Positions 7,506 through 14,477 of a stretch of 64,000 nucleotides of DNA are shown here, piece after piece. The translations under genes were made by a program, and so were the position numbers. Below the pieces are notes generated by a model that saw only the letters and a program-made list of their open reading frames with translations, was not told the DNA's origin and ran no database searches. Numbering within the stretch: position 1 is the first letter of the stretch; every line of letters begins with the position of its first letter. The stretch is taken from assembly GCA_024742495.1 (NCBI GenBank), contig JANSYJ010000007.1, positions 1 through 64,000 of the forward strand, written 5' to 3'. The stretch comes from Bacteroidota bacterium. Its GTDB lineage: Bacteria > Bacteroidota > Bacteroidia > Flavobacteriales > Schleiferiaceae.

Positions 7506-7922
7506 CTGCGCTGTTCCCAAAAATGTGCTCCTTATATCCAAACTCAAATCCCCACTGCGACCTGCTGCGCAACGGTGTTTCCTTTCTTCCAGGTGTAAGT
7601 CCCGCCCGTCTATAACTCCAATAGTTTAAAAGTCTATAAATTTAAACTGCCAGCTTTTAGAGGTGAATAGTGTTTTAATAGACAGAACCTAAGGTCGTTA
7701 CTTTAGATTTTCAAAAAGCAAACTAAGCCTTGCTCTAAAGGAATGTGAGTTTTCTCTGTTTCGATGCATTATAAGTCTATTTACTTTCTGGGAAGGAGAA
7801 TCCCCCTTTCAAAGGACTTTCAACTATTTTTGATTGAAATGGGCTTGTAAATTGGGTCTTACCGGTGATTAACTCCCAGTAGGTGGGATCCTAATTTTAA
7901 ATGGTCGAATTTCGGGGAGCTT
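7505..7922. repeat. ~420-bp repeat, copy B
   Basis: Same-orientation copy of 5970-6391. It starts at the final G of the preceding stop codon and ends at GGGGAGCTTA. The two copies form a direct repeat around the 6642-7505 gene, so homologous recombination could delete or duplicate that gene. Confidence 0.85.
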
Positions 7923-7978
7923 ATGCGGTATCAGAAATTGTGAAACAAGCATTAATGGAGGCGAATAGCAATGAATAG
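7901..7978 (+). pseudogene. Short frame overlapping the next gene (toxin tail or leader)
   Basis: The frame from an ATG at 7901 reads MVEFRGAYAVSEIVKQALME plus ANSNE and stops at 7976-7978, overlapping the next gene's ATG as ATGAATAG. The residues after the repeat boundary look like the C-terminal helix of a protein. The overlap resembles toxin-immunity coupling. The ATG itself lies in the repeat (copy A also has ATG.TCGAATTTCGGGGA), so a short leader peptide is the alternative. Confidence 0.35.
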
Positions 7979-8498
7979 ATGTTTTAAAAATTGTCTTAGA
8001 AATACGGTTTATATCGTATTGATGTATGGGGTGTGTTCATGTGCATTATTGAGCCTTGTGGAAAAAAAACGATCCGTAAGAATTACTAGCGAATACATTG
8101 AGAATGATTATTGGTATGAATATAATAGAAGTTTTACTGTGTCAAAGCTAGTTCCAAAGCATGAGTACATTACAAACTTGACCATAGATAGCATTATTGG
8201 AAGTTATCAACCATTTTTCCTTCAAAACTTTGAAGAGAATGTGGAGTCACAAAGAGTAGGATACCTCAATAAAACAAAGGTGAAATTTAGCTCTAGGAGA
8301 GTTTTCTTCAATAAGTATAATGGCTTTAATTGGTATAAAATGGATAGGGAGCATAATGATAGGATATTCGGTAACCTACACTTGAGAAGCTGGTATTTGT
8401 TTACGGGTTTGTTTCACACAAGTGCAACTTATGTTTATGCATATATTGACGAAATGGGAAACGGTCATCTCTACACTGTTAGTCTTTCAAATTATTAG
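7971..8498 (+). CDS. Putative lipoprotein of unknown function, candidate immunity protein
   Basis: The 175-residue product has a basic start and a hydrophobic helix ending in Cys (IVLMYGVCSCALL), consistent with lipid modification. The rest is polar and aromatic-rich (NDYWYEYNRS, GFNWYKMDRE, YVYAYIDEMGNGHLYTV), suggesting a small beta-rich periplasmic or outer-membrane lipoprotein. Its ATG overlaps the stop of a short upstream frame. It follows copy B of the 420-bp repeat and is the last gene before the integrated element. The family is unknown; an immunity role is inferred from position. Confidence 0.6.
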   Translation: MNRCFKNCLRNTVYIVLMYGVCSCALLSLVEKKRSVRITSEYIENDYWYEYNRSFTVSKLVPKHEYITNLTIDSIIGSYQPFFLQNFEENVESQRVGYLNKTKVKFSSRRVFFNKYNGFNWYKMDREHNDRIFGNLHLRSWYLFTGLFHTSATYVYAYIDEMGNGHLYTVSLSNY

Positions 8499-8550
8499 CC
8501 CTATTAACAACAGACATAGATTATAGGAATGGAGGGGCTAACACCCTAAA

Positions 8551-8585
8551 AAAAAAGAAAACCCCGCCTGCCGTGCAAACGGGGG
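8551..8585 (-). terminator. Terminator-like hairpin, copy 1
   Basis: ACCCCG pairs with CGGGGGT around a GC-rich loop. On the minus strand it is followed by TTTTCTTTTTTTTT. It is nearly identical to the hairpin at 8721-8755, so this terminator has been duplicated 170 bp apart. On the plus strand it could also weakly end transcription of the 7971 gene. Confidence 0.6.
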
Positions 8586-8601
8586 TGAAGGATATTTACG
8601 T

Positions 8602-8690
8602 GGGAGTAGCTACGCTGCACCCTATTGGTGCTCCTTATACCCAAGTATTTAAGCCCCTTGGCCTTTGGCCTGCGTGTCTTTTCTTTTTTC
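8602..8690. repeat. Partial third copy of the 420-bp repeat start
   Basis: GTAGCTACGCTG followed by GGTGCTCCTTATACCCAAGT matches the first ~60 bp of copy B, after which similarity fades. It marks the array as once having a third unit, now cut short next to the tmRNA-linked terminator. Confidence 0.5.
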
Positions 8691-8720
8691 TACTGTCCTC
8701 AAGCAAGCTTGGTCCAGGTT

Positions 8721-8755
8721 AAAAAAGAAAACCCCGCCTGCTGCGCAAACGGGGC
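8721..8755 (-). terminator. Probable original tmRNA terminator, displaced by the element
   Basis: CCCCG (8732-8736) pairs with CGGGG (8750-8754), with a T-run on the minus strand. It lies only 12 bp outside the left 16-bp repeat that duplicates the tmRNA 3' end, in the orientation of the tmRNA. Before the element entered, this hairpin would have stood directly after the tmRNA gene. Confidence 0.6.
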
Positions 8756-8766
8756 TTAAATGCATA

Positions 8767-8782
8767 GTGGAGCTGGCGGGAG
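8767..8782. repeat. Left attachment-site repeat (att)
   Basis: The 16-bp sequence GTGGAGCTGGCGGGAG is identical to the tmRNA 3' end at 14011-14026. Flanking bases differ on both sides, so this is the full extent of identity. A displaced terminator lies to the left and the integrase gene to the right. Confidence 0.85.
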
Positions 8783-8908
8783 CACAATGGTGCAACTAGG
8801 CACTAAACCGAGAAAGTCCTAAAACCTTAAAAACCCTCTTTAAATACTGTCTAATATGGGGTTTAATGGTTTATCGGTTAATTGATTTAGGTTGAGGTAG
8901 GTTTTATT

Positions 8909-8941
8909 TGGTTGTGCAATGGTTGCGCAACGGTTGTGCAA
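8909..8941. repeat. Three tandem 11-bp repeats before the integrase gene
   Basis: TGGTTGTGCAA, TGGTTGCGCAA and CGGTTGTGCAA follow each other without gaps. Two related units lie at 13933-13954 near the other end. Such paired clusters fit integrase arm-type or excisionase binding sites. They also show that the frame open from 8912 is not the real integrase start. Confidence 0.75.
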
Positions 8942-8974
8942 ATGTTACTTTTGCAACGTTCAAATGTTCTATTT

Positions 8975-10288
8975 ATGGCAACAATTAAATTTTTGCTGAG
9001 AAGCAAAAGCAAGGCAGCCCCAATTTATTGCAGGTTATCAGCGGGCAGGGCCATTACACCAATGGCGAAAACAGGGCTAACCTGCAGCCCTAGTAAATGG
9101 AGTGCAAATAAAGGTTTGCCCATTGGTAGGGATGAGGCAGGTAAAAGCCTTATTAATGATCTAAATCAATTGTCAGCGGCAATATTTGAGACCCTGAATA
9201 AAGCACAAACTAAAGGGGAGATTATCGATAAGAATTGGTTAGAGGGTGCAATTAATGAGCACTTTAACCGAACCCCGGTTAGGGATTTGGAATATCTAAC
9301 AAATTACGCGGCCCATTTCATTGAGCAACTTCCAACTAAAGTATCTGACAGAGGTAGTTTAGGGGTGAAAACATCAACCGTCAAAAAGTATAAAACCATT
9401 TTAGGGAAGCTCGAAGAGTTTGAAACAAGTCAGGGTAAAAAATATTTGCTCAAGGAGGTTGACCTTAACTTTAGGAGTGTCTTTTTAGACTACCTAATTA
9501 AGGTGAACAACCTCAGCGAAAACACCGCTGGCAGATACATTAGGTTCGTGAAATCCTTTGTTCTTGATGCTCAGAAAAACGGTTTTGAATGCAGTCCGCT
9601 AATAGGAGGTTTTAAAGGTTTTTCGGTTAAGTCTGAAAAGGTGACCCTCACTTTTGCGGAACTAGAGAAAATTAAGAATGCCTATTTTGATAATGAGAGG
9701 TTAGCGGCTGCAAGGGATTGGCTAATTATAGGATGTTACACAGGCCAAAGGGTTAGCGATTTACTGCGAATGAATTCCGGTCTTTTAGTCAACTATGGAA
9801 GGGTGCAGCTCATTTCAATAGCCCAGCAAAAGACAGGTAAAACCGTTCAAATTCCTTTACACAATGAAGTTAAACGCATTTTGGAGAGTCGAAAGGGCGA
9901 ATTTCCGCCCGTATTTGCAAAGCAGCAGGATAGCAATAGTGCCTTATTCAATCGCTACTTAAAGCAGGTATGCAAGACGGCAGGTTTAGACGAACCAACA
10001 AAAGGAGCGAGGAGAGACCCTGAAACGAACCGAAACGCAAAAGGAGTTTACCCTAAGTATGAATTAGTCACCTCCCATATTTGCAGAAGATCATTTGCAA
10101 CTAACTTTTATGGAGAGAGCAATTATCCAACCCCAATACTAATGAATATTACCGGACACAGTTCGGAAAGGCAATTCTTAGAGTACATAGGTAAACCGCC
10201 ACTAGATTATAGTTTGCAGCTGGCGGAAATTTGGGCCAAAGAAAATAGTGCATTAAATCAGGGTCAACCCCTAAGAAAGGTAGAATAG
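8975..10288 (+). CDS. Tyrosine site-specific recombinase (integrase)
   Basis: This 437-aa enzyme would cut and rejoin the tmRNA 3' end and the circular element. An arm-binding domain (MATIKFLLRSKSKAAPIYCR) is followed by a SAM-like core-binding domain (~105-205) and the catalytic domain. The catalytic set is complete: R259 (TGQRVSD), K286/K289 (QQKTGKT), H368 and R371 (SHICRR), H395 (TGHSS) and Y404 (FLEYIG). The ATG at 8975 is chosen because the family starts MATIKF-like and because upstream codons from 8912 are the 11-bp repeats. It lies next to the left att repeat and 1 nt before the next gene. Confidence 0.93.
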   Translation: MATIKFLLRSKSKAAPIYCRLSAGRAITPMAKTGLTCSPSKWSANKGLPIGRDEAGKSLINDLNQLSAAIFETLNKAQTKGEIIDKNWLEGAINEHFNRTPVRDLEYLTNYAAHFIEQLPTKVSDRGSLGVKTSTVKKYKTILGKLEEFETSQGKKYLLKEVDLNFRSVFLDYLIKVNNLSENTAGRYIRFVKSFVLDAQKNGFECSPLIGGFKGFSVKSEKVTLTFAELEKIKNAYFDNERLAAARDWLIIGCYTGQRVSDLLRMNSGLLVNYGRVQLISIAQQKTGKTVQIPLHNEVKRILESRKGEFPPVFAKQQDSNSALFNRYLKQVCKTAGLDEPTKGARRDPETNRNAKGVYPKYELVTSHICRRSFATNFYGESNYPTPILMNITGHSSERQFLEYIGKPPLDYSLQLAEIWAKENSALNQGQPLRKVE

Positions 10289-10289
10289 G

Positions 10290-11267
10290 ATGAAGATTAG
10301 TAAGGAAATGCAAAAGGCCCTTATTGAAATGGATGCGCCCCCAGGGTTTGAGGCTAATAAAGATGATCCCCGATTTTATTTGAGTTTTGAAGATAGAGAA
10401 GCACTAGAAGAAAACACAGATTATAAGATTTACAAAACGAACTTACTGACCGGATATACGGCAGCTCTATTTAAATTGTTGAAGGATAAAGTTGAAATTG
10501 TTTGCTTTAGTCCAAGGTTAGCAGTAGTTCTAAGATCCCCTGATCTGAAAATTAAAAATTTAGAGACTAAGCAATTAGAACAATTCCCTTCTGAAAAATA
10601 TTGGAAGACTTACAAATCAGCCTTTATCAATGGTCAAGACTACTTTAACGAGAACTTTCGACCGGTTGATAAATTAATTTATGGAGATAACTCAAAGGAA
10701 TTGGTTCAAAGACTGGATCGGTTTGCGTTTAGTGAGCACGTGAAAAATTACAGTTCGCAAGGATGGTCTTTTGTTACTAAACAGGAACCATTTTTAATTA
10801 CACATAGAACGATTTATACGCACGGATTCTATTCAGGGGCCTTCCAGAGTGTTTTAATGTTTGCGAAAGATCACAGGGAGGTATTTCAAAAGTGGGGCTC
10901 TGCGTTGACAGGCCATGCAAGAAAAGACGATAAAAAGAATAATCCGTTTCCCCGCATTTTCAAGGACGGTTATGCATGGGAGATGTTTACAGAATTGGCT
11001 GATCCTTTGATGGAACTCAAGAAAAACTTAGTTGATTGGTCATTTATCTATAGGGCTATGCAAATGGATGACGCTGACCTAATTTATAAGGATATTGGTA
11101 ACTCGGAGTTTAAAAGATGGCTAGAGGATGAAAAGTTCGTAACACTCGAGAGTGATTTTAAAACGTACAATAATAGCAGGAACGAACAAAGGGTTAGTAA
11201 CTACAGAAAAACCCGCGAATCCTATCAAGAAGAATCTAAATGGATTAATGACAGTAAGGTGTATTGA
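10290..11267 (+). CDS. Element-encoded protein of unknown function
   Basis: The 325-residue soluble product begins one base after the integrase stop, so the two are probably co-transcribed. Visible features are an acidic start (MDAPPGFEANKDDPRFYLSFEDRE), a middle with aromatic pairs (GFYSGAFQSVLMFAKDHREVF) and a charged helical tail (FKRWLEDEKFVTLES). There are no signal peptide, membrane helix, nucleotide-binding motif or catalytic signature that I recognise. Similar-sized genes often follow integrases in Bacteroidota elements. A role in regulation or excision is possible, but nothing here shows it. Confidence 0.75.
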   Translation: MKISKEMQKALIEMDAPPGFEANKDDPRFYLSFEDREALEENTDYKIYKTNLLTGYTAALFKLLKDKVEIVCFSPRLAVVLRSPDLKIKNLETKQLEQFPSEKYWKTYKSAFINGQDYFNENFRPVDKLIYGDNSKELVQRLDRFAFSEHVKNYSSQGWSFVTKQEPFLITHRTIYTHGFYSGAFQSVLMFAKDHREVFQKWGSALTGHARKDDKKNNPFPRIFKDGYAWEMFTELADPLMELKKNLVDWSFIYRAMQMDDADLIYKDIGNSEFKRWLEDEKFVTLESDFKTYNNSRNEQRVSNYRKTRESYQEESKWINDSKVY

Positions 11268-11341
11268 AAATAATTCAATTCGTATTTGCCGTAAGACGCT
11301 GAGGTGTAGATGTTTGACGAATAATAATAATTCGTTAGGAC

Positions 11342-11614
11342 ATGGAAGTACAAATTATCCAAGACACAGAGAGTTTTAAGAACTCATTACTTGGAGCAGT
11401 AAAAAGTGAATTAGAGGTACTCAAAAAGGAGTTCCAACCCAAAGAGCCAACTAAGTATTTAACCCGCGCAGAAGTGGCGAAAATGCTCCAAATTGACCTC
11501 AGTACTCTGCATAGCTGGGTTAAAAAAGGTAAACTTAAATCCTACGGTATTGGCCACCGTGTTTATTTTAAAAGGTCGGAAATTGAAACCGCGCTGCAAC
11601 CTTTAAACAAATAG
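11342..11614 (+). CDS. Excisionase-like HTH protein
   Basis: The 90-residue product carries a MerR-type winged helix (HTH_17 family) over residues ~38-88: YLTRAEVAKMLQIDLSTLHS, WVKKGKLKSYGIGHRVYFKR, SEIETAL. In Bacteroidota mobile elements this domain serves as excisionase or recombination directionality factor, binding near att to favour excision. The N-terminal ~35 residues are a charged, coiled-coil-like segment. It lies 74 nt after the unknown 325-aa gene and 5 nt before the next gene. The fold is clear. The excisionase role is inferred from its place beside an integrase. Confidence 0.88.
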   Translation: MEVQIIQDTESFKNSLLGAVKSELEVLKKEFQPKEPTKYLTRAEVAKMLQIDLSTLHSWVKKGKLKSYGIGHRVYFKRSEIETALQPLNK

Positions 11615-11619
11615 GGGTA

Positions 11620-12021
11620 ATGGGCAACGCAAAATTTGTGAGGCATATCTACAAGGTAGAGAGGGCCTTAAAAAGTTATCGGGTTTATAGACTTGAGAGC
11701 ACTCAGTTTGGATCTGCAAAATTGACTTCAGAACTCAGGATTGAAAAGTTTAGAGGTTATAGCGCAGCCAAGGGAATAACGCACTATTTGAGACTTCGCA
11801 ATACTTCAAATTGGGCCACCTGCGAAAAGGTAACCGGACTAAGGTTTACCGGAAAAAAAGGAGTTTATGAAGGAAACCGAAATAATGGCTCCAAAAGTCT
11901 CATTCTATTTCAGTTCCAACCTGACTCAAATCAGCTGATTATAGACGTTTTCCCAGCGTTTTACCCTAGCCATAAGGGTATACTTCAGAAAATTGTAGAA
12001 ACTCATTCTTACCACTTGTGA
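11620..12021 (+). CDS. Element-encoded small protein of unknown function
   Basis: The 133-residue basic protein starts 5 nt after the excisionase-like gene. Strand-like blocks (SYRVYRLESTQFGSAKLTSE, THYLRLRNTSNWATCEKVTG, SLILFQFQPDSNQLIIDVFP) suggest an all-beta or alpha/beta fold. No family is recognised. The C-terminal FYPSHKGILQKIVETHSYHL resembles a helix. A strong terminator follows 5 nt after the stop, so it ends the integrase-side operon. Its position between excisionase and replication genes would suit an accessory replication or regulatory factor, which is only a guess. Confidence 0.7.
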   Translation: MGNAKFVRHIYKVERALKSYRVYRLESTQFGSAKLTSELRIEKFRGYSAAKGITHYLRLRNTSNWATCEKVTGLRFTGKKGVYEGNRNNGSKSLILFQFQPDSNQLIIDVFPAFYPSHKGILQKIVETHSYHL

Positions 12022-12026
12022 AAAAC

Positions 12027-12059
12027 GAAAGGAGGCTGTTCTAGGGCCTCCTTTCTTTG
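12027..12059 (+). terminator. Rho-independent terminator ending the integrase-side operon
   Basis: GAAAGGAGGC (12027-12036) pairs perfectly with GCCTCCTTTC (12046-12055) and is followed by TTTG and T-rich sequence. It separates the upstream operon from the replication gene. Confidence 0.85.
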
Positions 12060-12126
12060 TTCAAATGTGTATTGCATTGGGCAACGCATTACGGCACAAA
12101 GGTAAGGCCTAAATCAATAGTTAGTT

Positions 12127-13329
12127 TTGATTGATTATATCAAACTGGGGGTTAACGGCATTTCAATTCCTGAGTTAGAAAGGAACCCGCTCCTTTGCTT
12201 TACCACTCGAATTAACCCAGAGACGGGAGAGTATAAAGGGAGTCATTCTAGGGCCTACTATAAAAATCTAATTTTCAGAGTTTATGATCCTACCCCTGCC
12301 AACCCCTATGGAAGGGTCACATTAGAAGGTAGTTTGCATGTATATTGGAATGAAGGAGTCCATAATTATAATGACTTTAGGATTGAAGATGTAAGAAGTG
12401 TAATTGATGAACTTAGCGCACTCTTTAACCTGAACCCCGCAAAATGTATAATTAGATCCTTAGAAATAGGTGTGAATATCCAACCGCCTGAACCTTCAGA
12501 AAGGATTATACAGTACAGTTTATTTCATAAGACAAAACGCCTTAAAGACACTGAAACCCGCAAAGAGGGTAGCTATATTCTAGGGCAATACGATTGGCAC
12601 CTTATCAAGATCTATGATAAGAGGAAACATGCAGAAGGAAGGGGGATTGTCTTAGATCATGAGATATTGAGGATTGAAAAGAAATGGAAATGCACTGAAG
12701 AGTTAAGGAACTTGAAAATTTTCACTTTGTCCGACCTCCTGGAGTTTGGGCTCCATAACTTTGAGTCGATTCTGGTGCAGGTTTGGGATGAGGTTCTTTT
12801 TTATTGCTGGCAGACTTTAGATGGTACTAGATACGCGGCCAATTATTCGAACCCCAATTACTGGCGAGATCTTAAGAAAGATAATTTTAAATATCATCGA
12901 AAGAGGCTGAGAGAAATGTTAGCAGCAAATCCCGGTAATGTTCAAGCAAAAGTAAGGGAGGCGATTAAGGGCAAAATAAAAGAGTTAAAAACAAATCCTA
13001 CCCAAATTAACCCTTTAGGTATAGTGTTAAATCAGATAGGAGGTTCAAGGAGCGGCACTAAAACAGTTTGCAAGGTTACCGGACTAAATATCGAAATGCA
13101 AAAGGCAGGAAGTTTTCTATTATCACATTCAGGGATTAGGTACTATTTGAAAAACGAACCATTAATTTTCTTACACCTAAAAAAAGAGTACCTCACAAAG
13201 AATTGGGCAAATCAGGATCAAGGAGTACAGGTAAGGGAGTTGGCTCACAATATTAGAAACCGCTGGAATAATTCAAGAATTAGAGCACAAAGGTTAGTGG
13301 ACTCAGGTCAACTATTTCTATCCTTTTAA
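12127..13329 (+). CDS. Probable phage/plasmid replication initiator (II/X family-like)
   Basis: The 400-residue protein starts at a TTG (no ATG is near), giving MIDYIKLGVNG. It shows the pattern of gene II/X-type initiators of filamentous phages and related plasmids: an early DYIKL strand, RVTLEGSLHVYWNEG, an IIRSLEIGVNI strand, HLIKIYDK with a candidate nicking Tyr, and HEILRIEKKWKC followed by a helical tail. Such enzymes nick one strand and start rolling-circle replication. I did not see the HUH motif, which fits the II/X group. It follows a terminator, so it has its own promoter. It suggests the excised element replicates autonomously. Family assignment is by pattern, not search. Confidence 0.7.
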   Translation: MIDYIKLGVNGISIPELERNPLLCFTTRINPETGEYKGSHSRAYYKNLIFRVYDPTPANPYGRVTLEGSLHVYWNEGVHNYNDFRIEDVRSVIDELSALFNLNPAKCIIRSLEIGVNIQPPEPSERIIQYSLFHKTKRLKDTETRKEGSYILGQYDWHLIKIYDKRKHAEGRGIVLDHEILRIEKKWKCTEELRNLKIFTLSDLLEFGLHNFESILVQVWDEVLFYCWQTLDGTRYAANYSNPNYWRDLKKDNFKYHRKRLREMLAANPGNVQAKVREAIKGKIKELKTNPTQINPLGIVLNQIGGSRSGTKTVCKVTGLNIEMQKAGSFLLSHSGIRYYLKNEPLIFLHLKKEYLTKNWANQDQGVQVRELAHNIRNRWNNSRIRAQRLVDSGQLFLSF

Positions 13330-13344
13330 GAAAGTACAACGGTA

Positions 13345-13358
13345 CGCGCGCGCGCGCG
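13345..13358. repeat. Alternating (CG)7 tract after the replication gene
   Basis: Seven CG dinucleotides in a row, preceded by GGTA, lie 16 nt after the initiator stop. Shorter ACGCGCG runs recur at 13868-13876 and 13908-13915. Alternating CG of this length is striking in this AT-rich element and can adopt Z-form DNA or act as an origin-side signal. Confidence 0.8.
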
Positions 13359-13453
13359 AGACCACACGGACATTTAGAGAGTCAAGACTCTATTCTGTCT
13401 ATCTAAACATAATTTCAAACTGAACGAAGTAACCTTAAAAACCTCAGAGAAAA

Positions 13454-13702
13454 TTAAATGAATATCGATATCAGAGCAAATAGGAATGAAATAATAACGG
13501 CCCATGCAAAAAGGTCTGTATTGCTCTTGATGCTCTTTAAAGTCTTTAACGCGGATTTGTCATTTTGGTTTTTCTTTATTGCTTCCTGATGAATTAATTG
13601 GAGAATTTCCTTTTCTGATAATTCGGAATAATCGACATTCAGTTGTGCTTTGTTGTCTCTGGCCATAGTTGAGATTGGATTGTTTCCCTCGAATCTAGTC
13701 AT
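13454..13702 (-). CDS. Small single-pass membrane protein
   Basis: The 82-residue frame (or 70 residues from an internal ATG at 13666, MARDNKAQL) has a charged helical body (SELSEKEILQLIHQEAIKKN). It ends in one strong transmembrane helix (LFAWAVIISFLFALISIFI), leaving almost no tail: a C-tail-anchored layout. It is the only clear minus-strand gene inside the element. Function is unknown. A phage- or plasmid-encoded membrane effector is possible. The regular helix-plus-anchor structure argues against a chance frame. Confidence 0.5.
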   Translation of the reverse strand: MTRFEGNNPISTMARDNKAQLNVDYSELSEKEILQLIHQEAIKKNQNDKSALKTLKSIKSNTDLFAWAVIISFLFALISIFI

Positions 13703-13747
13703 TCTGATTAAGGATTCAAATAATTAATTCGACCACAACCCCGTATT

Positions 13748-13884
13748 TGGAACCATTAATTTTCTTGCACTATAAAAAAAGGACAGGCTCACAGGGAATT
13801 GGTGTAATTCGGTTGAGGGTTTTACAAATAGAAAAATGTGCTCCCATTTCGATATTTCCCTATCAGTACGCGCGCGAAGATTGA
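13748..13884 (+). pseudogene. Degenerate fragment duplicating the replication gene 3' region
   Basis: GAACCATTAATTTTCTTGCAC followed by AAAAAAAGGACAGGCTCACAG and GAATTGG matches 13157-13207 inside the replication gene. In frame it reads EPLIFLHYKKRTGSQ against EPLIFLHLKKEYLTK in the intact protein. It then diverges and stops at 13882-13884. As with the intact gene, an ACGCGCG tract follows. It looks like the leftover tail of a second, related element. Confidence 0.6.
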
Positions 13885-13932
13885 TTTGAAATAGTTCATG
13901 GGGATCTATACGCGCGAAGGGTTTTTCGCTAA

Positions 13933-13954
13933 AGTTTGCGCAATGGTTGTGCAG
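13933..13954. repeat. Two 11-bp repeats near the right end of the element
   Basis: AGTTTGCGCAA and TGGTTGTGCAG match the three tandem units at 8909-8941 (consensus TGGTTG(T/C)GCAA) in the same orientation, about 60 bp from the right att repeat. Confidence 0.7.
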
Positions 13955-13964
13955 GTTTGAAAAC

Positions 13965-14007
13965 AAAAAACCCCAATTGTCTAAAAACATGACAGTTGGG
14001 GTTTTTT
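13965..14007 (-). terminator. Element-borne terminator for the tmRNA
   Basis: CCCCAATTGTC (13971-13981) pairs with GACAGTTGGGG (13991-14001), with T-runs on both sides. It lies just beyond the tmRNA 3' end on the element side of the att repeat, so the element supplies a new terminator to the gene it entered. Confidence 0.85.
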
Positions 14008-14010
14008 ATT

Positions 14011-14026
14011 GTGGAGCTGGCGGGAG
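14011..14026. repeat. Right attachment-site repeat (att) in the tmRNA 3' end
   Basis: GTGGAGCTGGCGGGAG forms the 3' acceptor and T-stem part of the tmRNA gene and is repeated at 8767-8782. Its identity with the left copy defines the integrated element. Confidence 0.85.
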
Positions 14027-14411
14027 TCGAACCCGCGTGCAAACAAGGAAGTTGAAGGCTTTCTACATGCTTATTTTGTTATTCAGTTTTTGACTTTTAC
14101 GTGGGAACAAACACCCCGATAAAAGCTTAGTTGCGGATTACAGTGTCGCAGGCACTACACAACGCATTACCTGCTAGTCCAGATTTATCGACACCCCTGA
14201 CTCCAAACCAACCAGACTTAGGTTCGGAGGGATGACTTGCTCCAGCGTCTTACGCGTGGATTAGCTCAAAGCCTCATACAGAGTGCTTAGGCGGCAAGTG
14301 CGAAGTTATTTTCGCCAACTATAGTTTGAAGCATCTTTTTTACGGGAGACATCTCCATGTCCCGGCATGCTTACATTCCACTTCATCTTGCTGTCGAAAC
14401 CGATCAGCCCC
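14012..14411 (-). ncRNA. ssrA: tmRNA (transfer-messenger RNA)
   Basis: tmRNA rescues stalled ribosomes and tags the unfinished protein for degradation. The 5' end reads GGGGCTGATCGGTTTCGACA and the 3' end GTTCGACTCCCGCCAGCTCC. GGGGCUG pairs with CAGCUCC (one G-U) to form the acceptor stem, and the T-arm GTTCGA is present. CCA is not encoded. The tag frame at 14287-14316 reads GENNFALAA then stop, typical of Bacteroidota tags ending in ALAA. Length is ~400 nt. The gene's last bases are the integration site of the 8767-14026 element, and its sequence is restored intact. Confidence 0.95.
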
Positions 14412-14477
14412 ATAATGTTAAAGAACGTTTATAAAAGGTGTGCAATTTAGGTATCTTTACCCGAAATCAACGAGTCT

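Larger units (their letters stand above)
8767..14026. mobile_element. Integrated element in the tmRNA gene (integrase + II/X-type replication initiator)
   Basis: Direct repeats of GTGGAGCTGGCGGGAG lie at 8767-8782 and 14011-14026. The right copy is the 3' end of the tmRNA gene. Between them (5.24 kb) are a tyrosine integrase next to the left repeat, an excisionase-like HTH gene, a probable rolling-circle-type initiator and four genes of unknown function. tmRNA and tRNA 3' ends are classic targets of tyrosine integrases. There are no capsid, morphogenesis (Zot-like) or conjugation genes. It is best described as an integrated plasmid or phage satellite rather than a full prophage. Confidence 0.85.

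Noticed and set aside
8575-8605. An older tmRNA-derived att remnant after the first terminator copy
   Set aside because: Short words (GTGCAAAC, TTTACGTGGGA) resemble pieces of the tmRNA gene, but they are not collinear enough to support a second integration scar.
8912-8974. Upstream extension of the integrase reading frame
   Set aside because: These codons are the 11-bp tandem repeats; the family N-terminus MATIKF begins at 8975.
13724-13990. 88-aa minus-strand frame at the right end of the element
   Set aside because: It starts inside the tmRNA terminator and runs across the 11-bp repeats and the duplicated replication-gene fragment. Its sequence has no protein-like regularity.
8767-14026. 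Complete prophage
   Set aside because: No capsid, portal, tail, lysis or Zot-like genes are present. Only integration, replication and unknown genes are seen.
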